From Capitulum mitella (lineage: Eukaryota; Arthropoda; Thecostraca; Pollicipedomorpha; Pollicipedidae): DNA of 64,000 nt. The notes beneath the pieces are model-generated. The model saw only the letters and a list, made by a program, of their open reading frames with translations. It had not been told where the DNA came from and did no database searches. Positions 34,801-46,800 of the stretch are shown here, in pieces (the stretch's first letter is position 1; each line of letters starts with the position of its first letter). The stretch spans positions 10,290,118 to 10,354,117 of the forward strand of contig CP099839.1 in the NCBI GenBank assembly GCA_030062745.1. Direction: 5' to 3'. Made by a program: the position numbers and the translations under genes.

Positions 34801-37800
34801 TATATCCTGGGCACGTCCAAAATGTGTAAATACCTTTTTGTTCCCACCGCCAGGTTTATATGATGACTTGGCCTGAATTTTCGTCGAAGCACTGCTCACG
34901 TCGACTTTATGACTTTCTATTTTGACGTTCCCTCCGCCCGGCTTGTAGCTCGTATTAGCCAGGGAGCCGATGCGAGATTTGACGTTCTTTATGTTGGGTG
35001 ATGCCGCTGTCCCCACTTGGACTTTGTTCATAGGAACTTCTGAAACATATGATATTGTTGGGTAGTTATAACAGCTGCATACGATCTACAGAGGACAGCT
35101 TGAATCATCCAACAACGCGTGCATTCAGTCAGGTTTTTCCACACAGTAAGCAATGGCGTCCGTTTCTTGTTTCTGATTTTATCTTAGGCTCTTCTGTCAG
35201 CAAACAGGGACATTTCACTTACTCTCCTTCTTCACGTCGCGAGAAGAGTCGTCTGCGTGGTCATAACTGGACTTTCCAAGATCGGGAACCGGTGGTGGCT
35301 GGACATGAGCAATGGTGCCGGACAAGGTTCGAAATAAAACGGGTCGAATACACGTATTTTTCATGTCCAAAAATTGTGGACCGCAGTATGGGCTAAATGA
35401 ACTTCCCAGTCCAACAAAGAATAGCGTAAATTTGGACTTGTTCGAAAGACAGCATCAACTACCATATGCTACCTAAGCGAATAATAACGTGACGTTTCAT
35501 CACAAGTTGAATATGCCCGTCCCATCTCGATTTTTTCAAGAAACACGTGATAGTTTCTCTTTGGTCCTTTTCGTTTCGAAATCATATATAGGCACGTATC
35601 CTAGCATGGGCTCCAGCCAGACTTCATACGCGATGGTGACCTCTCACTTTTGCCTAATCGGGCATACTGTGTGCAGTGGCGCTGACAGACACTTTAGGAG
35701 CCCTCCATTACTCCATAACATAAAGTCAGTCATCATCTAGATGCGGAGCCTTTGGCCACACTGGTCATTTCAGTAATAATTCGGTGGCATCATTTAGATC
35801 AACAGAAATACATTTTTATAATTTGTGTGGTGTATTTACGTGCGCAGAATTGGGTGATGGACATGTACTCATGACATCAGTATTTACTCAGCGATGACAG
35901 AAGAACAAAATAATTTCTCAGTGCGGTGCTCCTGAGCATTCATTCTACCAATATAGTATTACTGTGAACTGGAACTGTCCTTCGTCAACAGACTTAAGGC
36001 AATACGCAATGTAAAAATGTTAAGCAAAGTTTTATGTTAAAGCCCATCTCATCATACCGTCATGCTTTGTATAATCATACTGTGGCGAACATGATTTATA
36101 TTCAATTGCCTGAAATGCAGGAGCTGAGAAGCTCGAATGCAAGTGAAAAAATGCTATCTTTCATCCGATACGATCATTTGCGATGACATTTACATTGTCA
36201 AGAACAGTGACACCACAGTCCGACAAGCAAAAGACGGCAGTTTCTTTTCATGTTTATAAAACCACATTATGCGACTATTTGGAAGATTTCTTTGAATTCG
36301 TTGCAGCCATTTTGCTTATGACTTTGATTGCTTCTTTGTCCTTACTTAGTTGTCTGAGGAACCTGGCGATTTTATTTGAGGTATGTTTCTTTTTCTTCTT
36401 CTTCGTTTTCTTCTTCTTACTGGCCGTTATACTGGCTGCAGCGGACCCGGCCCTTCGACTTCCACTATGTGAATGGGCCGGTGATGCAGACTTCAATGTA
36501 ACGCGTTTCAAAATGCCAGCAGACGCGTCACTCTGGTAACTACGCAAACTGCGTAGACTACGGACAGACGGATCCCTGCTTTTGGCACTTCTTTTCTTCT
36601 TTGATTTCTTCGACTTCCTTTTGTCTTTTGCCCTACTTTCACTGCGCGAAGACGCCCTAGAAGCCACGCTTTTCTGGGATGGTGAACGTTTTTCCTTCCG
36701 TTCTCGTCGATGCGATGAGTGCCGTTTTTTTATCTTTACCTGAACACCAGTGCTTACAGTGAAATTTTCTTCAATTTGCGTGGAAGAGGTGGTGAAGCGT
36801 TTGTCCGAGACGGGAGATGCCAGACGCCCAGCTGAGCTGGGTCGTGTCATCACACTTTGTCCGGAAACGGCCTGTATACCAGCCACGGACGGCGGTTTCT
36901 CATTTGAACCACGACGGACACGGTCAGCGGACAGAACGCGATGTCTGCCTTCTGGCGGTGGTGGCGACGGACTCCCGGGTGTCGACCTCAGACGAATTTT
37001 AGCCCTTTTCCATTGCAGGTTTTCAGGAGCCCTTTGGGTCTGGTCTGGTGGTTTTGCCTCTGTATTAGCGGTATTTTGTGGCGGCACAATGGGCGGTTTA
37101 TCTGCCTCCAGCGCGTGTAGTTGTGCGCTATTATCGTTGGGTTCGGAAATGTTTGATGTTTGATGATCTTGTTGGCTGGTTTCAGCCGTATCATCAACTG
37201 CCTTCTTACTCGCACCGTCCGTCTGCGTAGTTGAATGGTGTCTGGAGATTACCGTAGTGGCTGACCCAGATGATTCATCTACGCTCAGAACACTCGCAAC
37301 GAACGTTTGGGTGTGCTTGGAATTTTTAGCAGCTAGCTTGAACTTAGTCGCCAGAAACTGCTGTCTTCGGAGATGCCTGCTACGCATGATGCGTGGAGGA
37401 CTATGAGCAATCGATTCGACACTGCGCTGGTTTTCTATAGGGTCAGTGTCACTTGTGCTATCTGCTGCTATAGAAAAGGGTCTGCGAGGTTGAGGAGAGG
37501 CGGTCTTGCTTCGAGATCGAGAATTTCGCTTCCGAGATACGACAGCATTACTACTCCTGGTTTGTTGAACTGGTGTAGTTGTTCGCTGGCTGACCTTCAC
37601 AGGAGTCCCTCCTTTGGCATAATCAGTTTCATTTCTGCTTGACTTGAATTGGCCTTGGCTGTAAGAAGCACCATGGCCAGACCTTCTCTCATATCCAGCA
37701 CTTGCTGGTCGGTGCGCCTTAACTGGCACAGCACTGTTTTGAGGCGCTGCCGTAGAAGTTCTCGTCGGGCTTGTTCCACGTAAATCTACAGCTGGTTGGT

Positions 37801-40800
37801 ATCCTCGCGATCTCTCCTTTTCTATCTCCTTATACTTTTCTCTGACATGCAATGGCAGAGACGCGTCGTTCGGATCTCTTAGGTTTGCATATACGTACTG
37901 AACCATGTGCTTCCCACGTGCATCGCTGGGTTTTAAATAGTATGTTGCAGGTAATGGCGCACGGCTACTTGCAGATGCTGGTCTTCCCAGGTTTGGTTTC
38001 TGATCGGCCTGAAGAATCTGACCTGGGCCAGACTTCAGGTCGTCATTCTGGACGTTTGTCGGGAGGTCGTTGGATGGAACCTGAGGTGGCGTCTCGGGCG
38101 TTCCTGGTGAAAGAGGGTTGGATGGCGAAGTAGCCATCCGTTCCCTTTAACTCTGATCAGATACACTGACGAATAACTGGTAATTTGGACACCAAAAGCA
38201 AGACAAAAAAAGGAACCTGAGCATCATGATACCAATTTGGCTGTGCGCGTCACATTAGTCGGAATTTTTAGGCTGGGAAATGGAAAGGACACAAGACACG
38301 TGTTTTGTTTTTATGGGCGCTACCGTTTGACCGAGACCAGACACCGATGGAATTTAAGTTTTCGTAAGTAAAACATCAGTACGGTTTACACTATACACTA
38401 GACTGTCACACTTGGCAATTATTTTGTTCTTTTTTATATCTGAATCGAAGCTCAGAATACTCTTGCTCGCGCTTTTAAATCTGTTTGGAAGCCAAGCAAC
38501 AGGCAACAGCACTCGGTGTCGCAGTCGCGGCAAAACAATTCAGCGGATAAAAGACTCACCAAATCAAAGGGCATGTATGTATGTATCTCTGTATCTAAAC
38601 AATTACCGCCGCGGTCTGTTATTTCTGCGACACTTTCTTCACCCATCTATACAGGGGGCTGCCCAGGAAATATCCATCAGTTCAATCCAAATGTTCATTA
38701 CATTAACCGTTTTCGAAGCCGCAAATGTATCACTGTTACCCCACTTCTCTGAATAAATTTTAATCTTGAAGTAACAAGGAGACGAACTTCAAGCTTCAAA
38801 GGCAAAAACACTATCAGAGTAACTACAGTGCCATGGCAAGTCGAAAAATTAATATTTTCCCGTGAAGAATAAAAAATCAAGGGTTCACGTGAGGTCATAT
38901 TCGTAACTTCACCGGTGTGGAAACGGCTGTATGAAAACACCACATTCTCGATAAAGTATATCCGGTATTTACTGACTGCACACTACCACAGCAGCTAAAA
39001 AGTTATTATTTGCGGTAGCCGTTTGCTTGCTGATAACGTTTTCTTCAGCCGTGCAGTGTGCTGATAAAAAAGTTAAAACGCACCGCGGTTGCTATAAACA
39101 AACTGGAACGGGACTATCAGAGGTAGTAAACGGCAACTGGCTAAATTTCAAGAAGAGTATAATGGCGGCCGAGAAGATATACCTGGTAAAACCTATAAGG
39201 TTAATAGAGACCCTCCATAGTAAAATGCAAACATCAGGATATCGGAAAACAAGCAAAGGGCGCAGTATAACAAGGGAAAGAGACAGAAAAACTCCCCAGA
39301 CATGGGTATCGTATAGAGAGGCCTGTTTTAATGTGAAGCAAGCCCGTATGGAGGCAAAACAAGAATATAAAAATGGGCTCGGTAAACTGATAAAAAACAA
39401 CAGAGAATTTTCAAACTATGCTATGAGTAACAGCAACGCCAAGAATGATATAGTAAGTAGTCGAGAAAAATAAGGGCATAACGTCAGAACCTGACGATCA
39501 GGGGACGACAACTCAAGAATCGATAGAAATCGTCATTATTTTGAACGGACATTACCAAAAAATATTTAATAAAGAGGGTGTCAATGACGTTATCACCCAA
39601 AGTGGTCATGCAGTTGAGGAAATAATCTATTCGCCTTTAGTTATAACTGTATTGTTAAACTTCTTGGACATTTTTAAACCTAAAAAGCATCTGGACCAGG
39701 TGGCATATCTGGTGCTAATTTAAGGAATTGTGCAGATGTTGTGCAATTGTGCAACTCGAACACGTTTCTGAGTGGTCCTACGAAACGGAAGAAGTGCCAG
39801 ATGGCTGAAAAGGAGCATTAGTCTGTGCTACTTATAAAGTTCATAACAAGGGGACTCCAAGAAATCCCATAACTATAGGCCAATCTTACTTGCGTGCATT
39901 TGCTGCAAGCTTATGGAAGGACATCTAGCTTTCTCGATAGTTTCGCATTTGGAAGAAGAGAAACTAGTTGATGCAGGATCATACAAAAAAAAAGAAAATG
40001 GTGGGGAAAGATAATCAGATTCTCAGGTAAATACATATCCTCGAAATGTGGAACAAACAGTTTAAACCTCGCTGGTCCGCCCGGTATTGGAGTGAGGATG
40101 TTGTGTGTGGGACCCCAATCCGCGCACTGTTCACGATTTAGAAATGGTTCAGAGAAGGGCAGCTAGATTTATTTTCGGAAGGTGTGACAGGTATGACAGT
40201 GTTGATCATAGGCTTGTTGAACTGCATTGGAAGTCGCTGGAATTTAGATGGAAGCAGACAAGACTTTGCCAACTAAGTTCTAACAGGTAAGTTCGATAAT
40301 GGGAAGAGCAAAGTAAATGTTGAAAATATTCTTGTTAGGCCAAACTATGTCGGGTATAGAGACCGTTCAAAAAACGTCCGCTTTGTGCAGTCTCGACTCC
40401 TTGTTTACCATACCTCATTTTTTCCGAAAACAGTCCGAGGTTGGAGCAGGTTAGATCTAAATACCATGTTTCACTGAAAAACCGTAATATTGTTTATATA
40501 GTTATGCCACTGTATTGTTAACTGCATTGCACTATCGTTTTGTCTTGCCTGCAATATGTCATGGAACATGGTGTAATTTCTCGATATTGTCGATATTGTC
40601 GTCAGCGGTAACAACACACCATTGTTAAATGGGGTGTTTAGTACTTTGTGTGTTTTCACCATCAGGGTCTCTACCGGTATTTGTGGTGTCACAAACGAAT
40701 ACCGATAATTACACCACCTGGCCAACATTTACTTCTTGACAGCATTCTTTTAGACAGGAGTCAGGCCCATGAAAAATGGACGAAGTAAGAGAAGACGTCA

Positions 40801-43800
40801 TGATATCCATTCAATGTATTTATTCCCAAGGCACAGTAAATTGCGGAGTCACGCAGTCACATTAACGTCCAGTAATTTGGGCTGGAGTGATATCAATGGG
40901 ACCCAATCCCCAAATTGCTTTCATTATAACATTATCACTATAAGGTTACATGCAAAGAACTGCCTAAAAATCTGCAGAATACTGTTTCAATCTTTCTACT
41001 CCTATGATTGTTCGGTCACAGCAGTAAACAGTAAAAGGTGACACAAAGCGATTTCGGTAATTTTGGTGGAAAACGGTCCGAGACTTCCTTCAGTGAGCTT
41101 GAACTTATGATGTTGCAATTCAGATGCAGATGTCACCTGATACATCAAAGTGTTTTCTAGAGTCTATGTACAAAAAAAGTTGTAAGCAACAAGTAAATGA
41201 TGTCTTCACCCTCGCCACTGCAGAAAAGAGTACTGCGTACTCCTCCCATTCAAGTTTCCGCAAGCTGGTCTACAACTGCTCCGATTGTTCAGGAATCCTG
41301 ATAGCTGAGTTTGAAACCTTTCACACATTCTCTGGACCTTCTGAGAATAGCTCGACAGGTGAATGGCCTATGATCTCTTTCTGGAGGGCACGCCATGAGG
41401 AAATTGTGACACGGCGACGGTCGTCATCGCATAGCGATCATTGTAACTATTTTACGGTACTCATTCTTACTCAGTCTCATGCACGGGTGTCATCCATGGT
41501 GTCCGTGACCTGTGCAATAGGGTTCTCGCTCGGGTCAAAGTCGTCTTAGGTCAAAATCATGAATTTGATTTGCACAGCAGCAGTAGTTTCACAAGGTAAG
41601 CGTCGACGGAAGCCTTTCTGGGCCCCACAGAAGCGCTCGTTGGTTTTCGTCACGTAAGATCTAATGGAAAGCGGATTCACCTGGCACGGCCCCTTTTGAG
41701 GCAGCCTGTAAGGCTTCTGCGCCGCGTAAAAGGTTCGAACGGAAAGTCGTAAAGTACCTAAACGAATTAGCCACGTGCTCGTTTTCGTTCCATTGCTCGA
41801 ACCCGTCAGGTTTGAAAATGGTTGGGATGCCGCACGAACCGCCCTAGGCTGTCGGAGGTGGACAAGTGGCGAATACTGACGAGGGTTTATCAATACCATT
41901 TCTTCAGTTTGGTCAAGGTAGCATTTAATACGTTTCCGGTCTTCTCACTGGCAAATGCCTATGCACATAAACAAAAAGAAGGGATAAACTGCGGGTCGAT
42001 TTTTGTAAAAATCAGATCAAGACAAAGGTCATCAGTCGTGGATTTACTGTCACACGCAGCTGGTAATACCCCATACGGTGGCTCCACACATATGACAAAT
42101 ACTATCAGGCGCAAACAGGTGAGTAATACGGGCATTAGGCTTTGTGTTAGTGGACAATTAAATGCCAAACTCTGCAAGAAATGTAGTCTAATCAATAACA
42201 AAACTTACCGTTTTTGTTTTTTATGGGGAATGTTTTATGAGACGTTTTGCAAAAGCGCAGAACATTGCTTCCTCTCTTCACAAAACGCACTACTGTCGAC
42301 ACCAGTCAGCATGTAAGCATTCCTATCTTTCAGCCGTGATAACTGAAGGCAATCATTGACGATAATAACGGCAGCGCGCCAGTCGATCAGGTATCAGCGC
42401 GCTAGCTAATTAGGTAGCAAGACTGCCAGTGCTCGCCAGTAGCGCCAATCGACTTACTTTTTTGTTTCTCTTGAGACGCAGCACCCTGAACGCGTTTGGT
42501 CGGCGACCGGCTCTTTTGTGGTGACACCGACTGGTCGGCGTCCTGGAACACAGTATCTTGCACTGAGCCGTTATTAACGAAACACAACACCAAAGGGTAC
42601 GAGAAAAAAAGTCTGGATTGCACTGCACCACACCACATCGCCCCACCGAAAAAAGCCTATGCGTTTCACATAGGTAAGGAACGCAAACGATGATGTGCAT
42701 GCAAAGACATTGGCTGCCGAGAGTGACGGTATGAGTTTTATTCAGATCTGGACAATCTGGCCAGTGAACCGTTTCTAAATGGACACGGAAACAGCTTTCT
42801 GTAGCTAGCCAACAAATACGCAACAGAGTCCTGGTCGATGGTAAATGCTAATAGAAGTTCCCTGGGTTTGAAAACCAGCCGTACAGCAATAGGCCAGACA
42901 AGTAAATACACTTCTTCAGTTAATATTAGACAATCTTGTCAGGCTGCAAAAAATGTTTACAATACAAAAAGGTCCATCAGTTTGCAAATCTGACGCGTTT
43001 AGTGTGATATGTCTCATAAAACAAATGCTCGAATACTGTCTGTATTGTTATCTGCGTTTTTCAGACTTTACAACAGTTGCGTTTGTCTTTATCTTATTAT
43101 GTTTCCATACCGATTGCGGCATAATTTACGACGTTATGGACCTGTTTTGAAGTGGATACAGAAACATCGTTCTAATACCGAGTCTTGCAAAATGCATACA
43201 CCAGTAAAACGCATTGTCGGCGAAAGACGAGCGAGGTCTATTTCATTGCTGTTTCCGTCATTACTTTCCCCTTATGTATGTTGCAGTACAAAAGGACATT
43301 TATCGGTCCATTTTAGCATTCAGTATCCAAAAGAAATCTGACTTTAAACGTCACTCGTGCCCAAGACATTGTTTGCTACCATTACTGACCAGTCCAAAAA
43401 GACCGTGAAATAATGCGTCTAAAATCAAAAACATTAATTCAACAAAACAAAAAAAAACGAAAACCATAATAATTATGGGGAGAAAAATTTGCCTGACGAC
43501 TGACTGCAAATGCAGAAGCACAGCATTTAAGGAAGTGAGCCACATTCTCGTGAAAAGCTCATAATTCAGTGCCCAGTGGATGCTAAGGTATCAGCAACCA
43601 GAAAGCGTTAGCCTGGCCAAGCTAGGCAGGGCCGGCCGATCGATTTAATTTTTGCGAGTGATTAAATTAAATTTTAATGTAAATAAATCAAAATTTTGCA
43701 GTCTTGCTCGCAGTAACTGCATATCAAAGATGATACCACAAAAGATATCAAAATGTGCCGGAAATCAAGAAAAATCGCTTGTAAGCTATTAGGAATGACA

Positions 43801-46800
43801 ATGACGACTGAATGACCACAAATTACAAGCTTAATATGACACGAAGAAAATATATCGTCTGTATCTGCCGAGGTTCTAATTGTTTCCACACTTGCTATCT
43901 TGCCGACGGTATATCCTTCGAAATGGTATCACCATGTAAAATGTTTTTCCGGCTACATCAGGTTTCGATTTGATCCGAGTTTGTGTCTTAACCCAAAAAA
44001 GTGGAACCACACGTCTAGCAAGCGCAAGATTCGTTAAGAGACTTCGCTTAAAAGAGATGTTTTTTGTAAACGGGTGCCGGAGACCCAAGTCAATCAATCA
44101 ATCAATCGGAGCGTGGGTCCTCCTTACCTTGCCCTCGTCCACGCCGGAGTCTCGATCGGCATCTGAAACAACAACCAGGAATCCGATGAGATGTCAGCTT
44201 CGTTCGCAGTTTCTACACAAAGTTAAAATGATGGTTTCTCGAATGTCCGCAGTAACATAAGAACGATCAAGAAATAAAAACTGTGTCACATTTTCCATCA
44301 CCCACTTGAGCCGCAAAAAAACCGGTGCTGCTCGCGGCTTGTTAAAACCCCGCCCATTAGACAATATCCATGGAAGAAATGCGAAAGGAATGCGAGGGAG
44401 GAAGAATTAAATAATAATTCAAGATTGATTATTTTTGGTATCACTGTTATTTTCAACATCATCGAACTTTATTATATTGGTTCCTGGTCACACCCTTATA
44501 CGATTCTTCAGACCCACGCGTAAAAGGTGCGGTATATTTTGTTGGTATCATTTTCATGCGGGAATATTGAAATGTTGTTAATTTGTTTGCTACGGGTGTA
44601 TACATTCACGAATTTTTTCCTTAATTTCGTCACTTCCCAATATTCGTATCTAATCAGTGTAGCTCAGTTCTGGCCATCGTTCGAAACGCATAGAATTTGC
44701 GCAGTAATACATGTAAAAAAATATATATTGCTGACCGTCTTTTTTGGTCTAAAAGATGATATAGTAAATTTCGTGCAGTTTATATTTCTGAAAGTTTCAC
44801 TGTTCCCACCTCTCCGTTTTCTCGAGAGAGACCGACCCCTCTTCTCCTTCTTTTTGAAGTCCACCTCCTCCTGCTTTTTCTTCTCCATGAGTAGGGCCTG
44901 AGCCCGGGTCATGCGAATCACGGGACCGCCGGCAGCGCCGGCCTGGCGCTTCTTGGGCGAGCCCCTCCGCGGTGCGTCCGCTCTTGCCGTACGCTCCCCA
45001 ATCAGAGGCTTGGTAACGGCCTGCGCCACCGGCTCCTGCTGCTGCTGCTGCTGCGGCTCCGGCGGCGGCGGCGGAGACTCGGGCCTGGGCGGCGGCGCGA
45101 CGTCGTCCGGCGCGGCCTCAGTCTGGGACACCACCTGCGCTTCGATCGCCTCGACCGCCTCCTGCGCCGGCTCGGGCTGCGCCTCCGGCTGCGGCTCCTG
45201 CGCCGGAGCCGTTTCTGAGCTGTCGGCGGCCTCAGCTGCCGGCTCGGGAGCAGACTCGGCCGGCGGGGCCGGAGACGGGGCCGCGGCATCGCCTGACGGC
45301 GTCTCCGGCTTCTTGTCCCCGTCAGGAGACACCGCAGGAGACGGCTCCTTTTCTTCCTGCGGAGGTGGGGAAGGAGATGTCTCTTTCTTTTCCTCTTGCG
45401 GAGGTGGGGAAGGAGACATCTCTTTCTTTTCTTCCTGCGGAGGTGGGGAAGGAGATGTTTTTGTCTTTTCCTCCTGCGGAGGTGGGGATGGAGATTTCTC
45501 TTTTGCCGGGACAGGCGACGGCGTTGCAGTCTTCTCCTTCGGTTCTGGAGATTGAGCTGGGGAAGCATCCTTGGCTGGCGCAGGAGTGGGCGTGCGAGAT
45601 GCTTCCTTTCCAGGGACAGGGGAAGGCGAAGGCGATGTTTTTTTCGATGCAGGTGTCGGCGTGCGCGTGGCTTCCTTCGCAGGGGCCGGCGAGGAAGTAG
45701 GTTCGTTGCTGGGCGAAGGGGTCGGCGTGCGACTCTTGTCTTTCTCAGGAGCTGGGGACGGCGACGGCGACGCCTCCTTTCCTGGAGCGGGGGTCGGGGT
45801 TCGCTTCGTTTCCGGAGCCGGAGAGGCCGACGGAGATGGCCCCTTGGCAGACGCCGGAGTGGGCGTCCGATCCGCCTGCTTGTCCGGCGCCGGGGAAGGC
45901 GACGGAGACTGGCCCTTGGCCGAGTCGGGGGACACCTCCCGGGACGGCTCCACCTCGCCGTTCGGCGTCGGAGACTTCTTGTTGGGACTGGGCGAGCCGG
46001 CCGGGCTCGGCTCCTTGGCCGGCGAGGACGACATGGTGGGGGAGACGCCGGCGGCCGGGTCCGGCGGCGGCGAGTGCGCGGCGCTGCCGCCGCCCGAGGC
46101 GGCGGTCGAGCCGGGCCGCCGGCCGCCGGCCTCGGTCGCCACCTCAGCGTCGGCCAGCGCCGACCGCCGGCCGTCGCCGGCGTCGGACGCGCCGCCGCGG
46201 CTGGCGGCGCTCACCGGACGCGACGAGGCGGCGTCGCTCTCCTTGTCGACGTCCTCCGGCGACGAGTGGTCCTCGGGCACCTCCGGGCTGCCGGAGCGGT
46301 CGCTCTCGGCCGCGCTGGCCGGCTCGCCGTCGGAGGCGGCCTTGGCCGAGGCCGGCCGGGAGGAGGCCCGCGAGCCGGCGGACTTGGCCGAGGCCGGGCG
46401 TGAAGAGGCGGCCGCGGAGCGTGCTGACGCCGGCCGAGACGAGACGCTCGACTTGACGGACGGCGGCCGCGACGACCTGGCCGACCTGGCCGACAGCGCC
46501 GACTCGGGCCGCGACTCGTCGGCGATCTCGGCCGAGGCGCTGGGCGGCCGCGGCGTCGGCGACACGACGACGTCGGCGTCGTCGTCCGACTGCTCGCCGT
46601 TCTCATCCACCTCGGCGGAGGCGGTCGCGCCGGAAACGGTATCCGCGCCGCCAGCGCCGGCCAGCGCGCGCGACTGCGGGTCCGACGGCGGCCGGTCATC
46701 GCCGACGCCGACGTCGTGCGTCTGCAGCTGCTGCTGCAACTGGCCGAACGTCTTTCCCACCAGTCGCTCGGCGTCCAGCGAGCTCTGCGAGTCGGCGGTC

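Noticed and set aside
41124..41549. 141-codon plus-strand ORF
   Set aside because: AT-typical composition, no motif and no start or splice evidence.
41546..41899. 117-codon minus-strand ORF in the MAP intron
   Set aside because: No splice connection to the MAP gene and no recognised family; perhaps a repeat fragment, not supportable as a gene.
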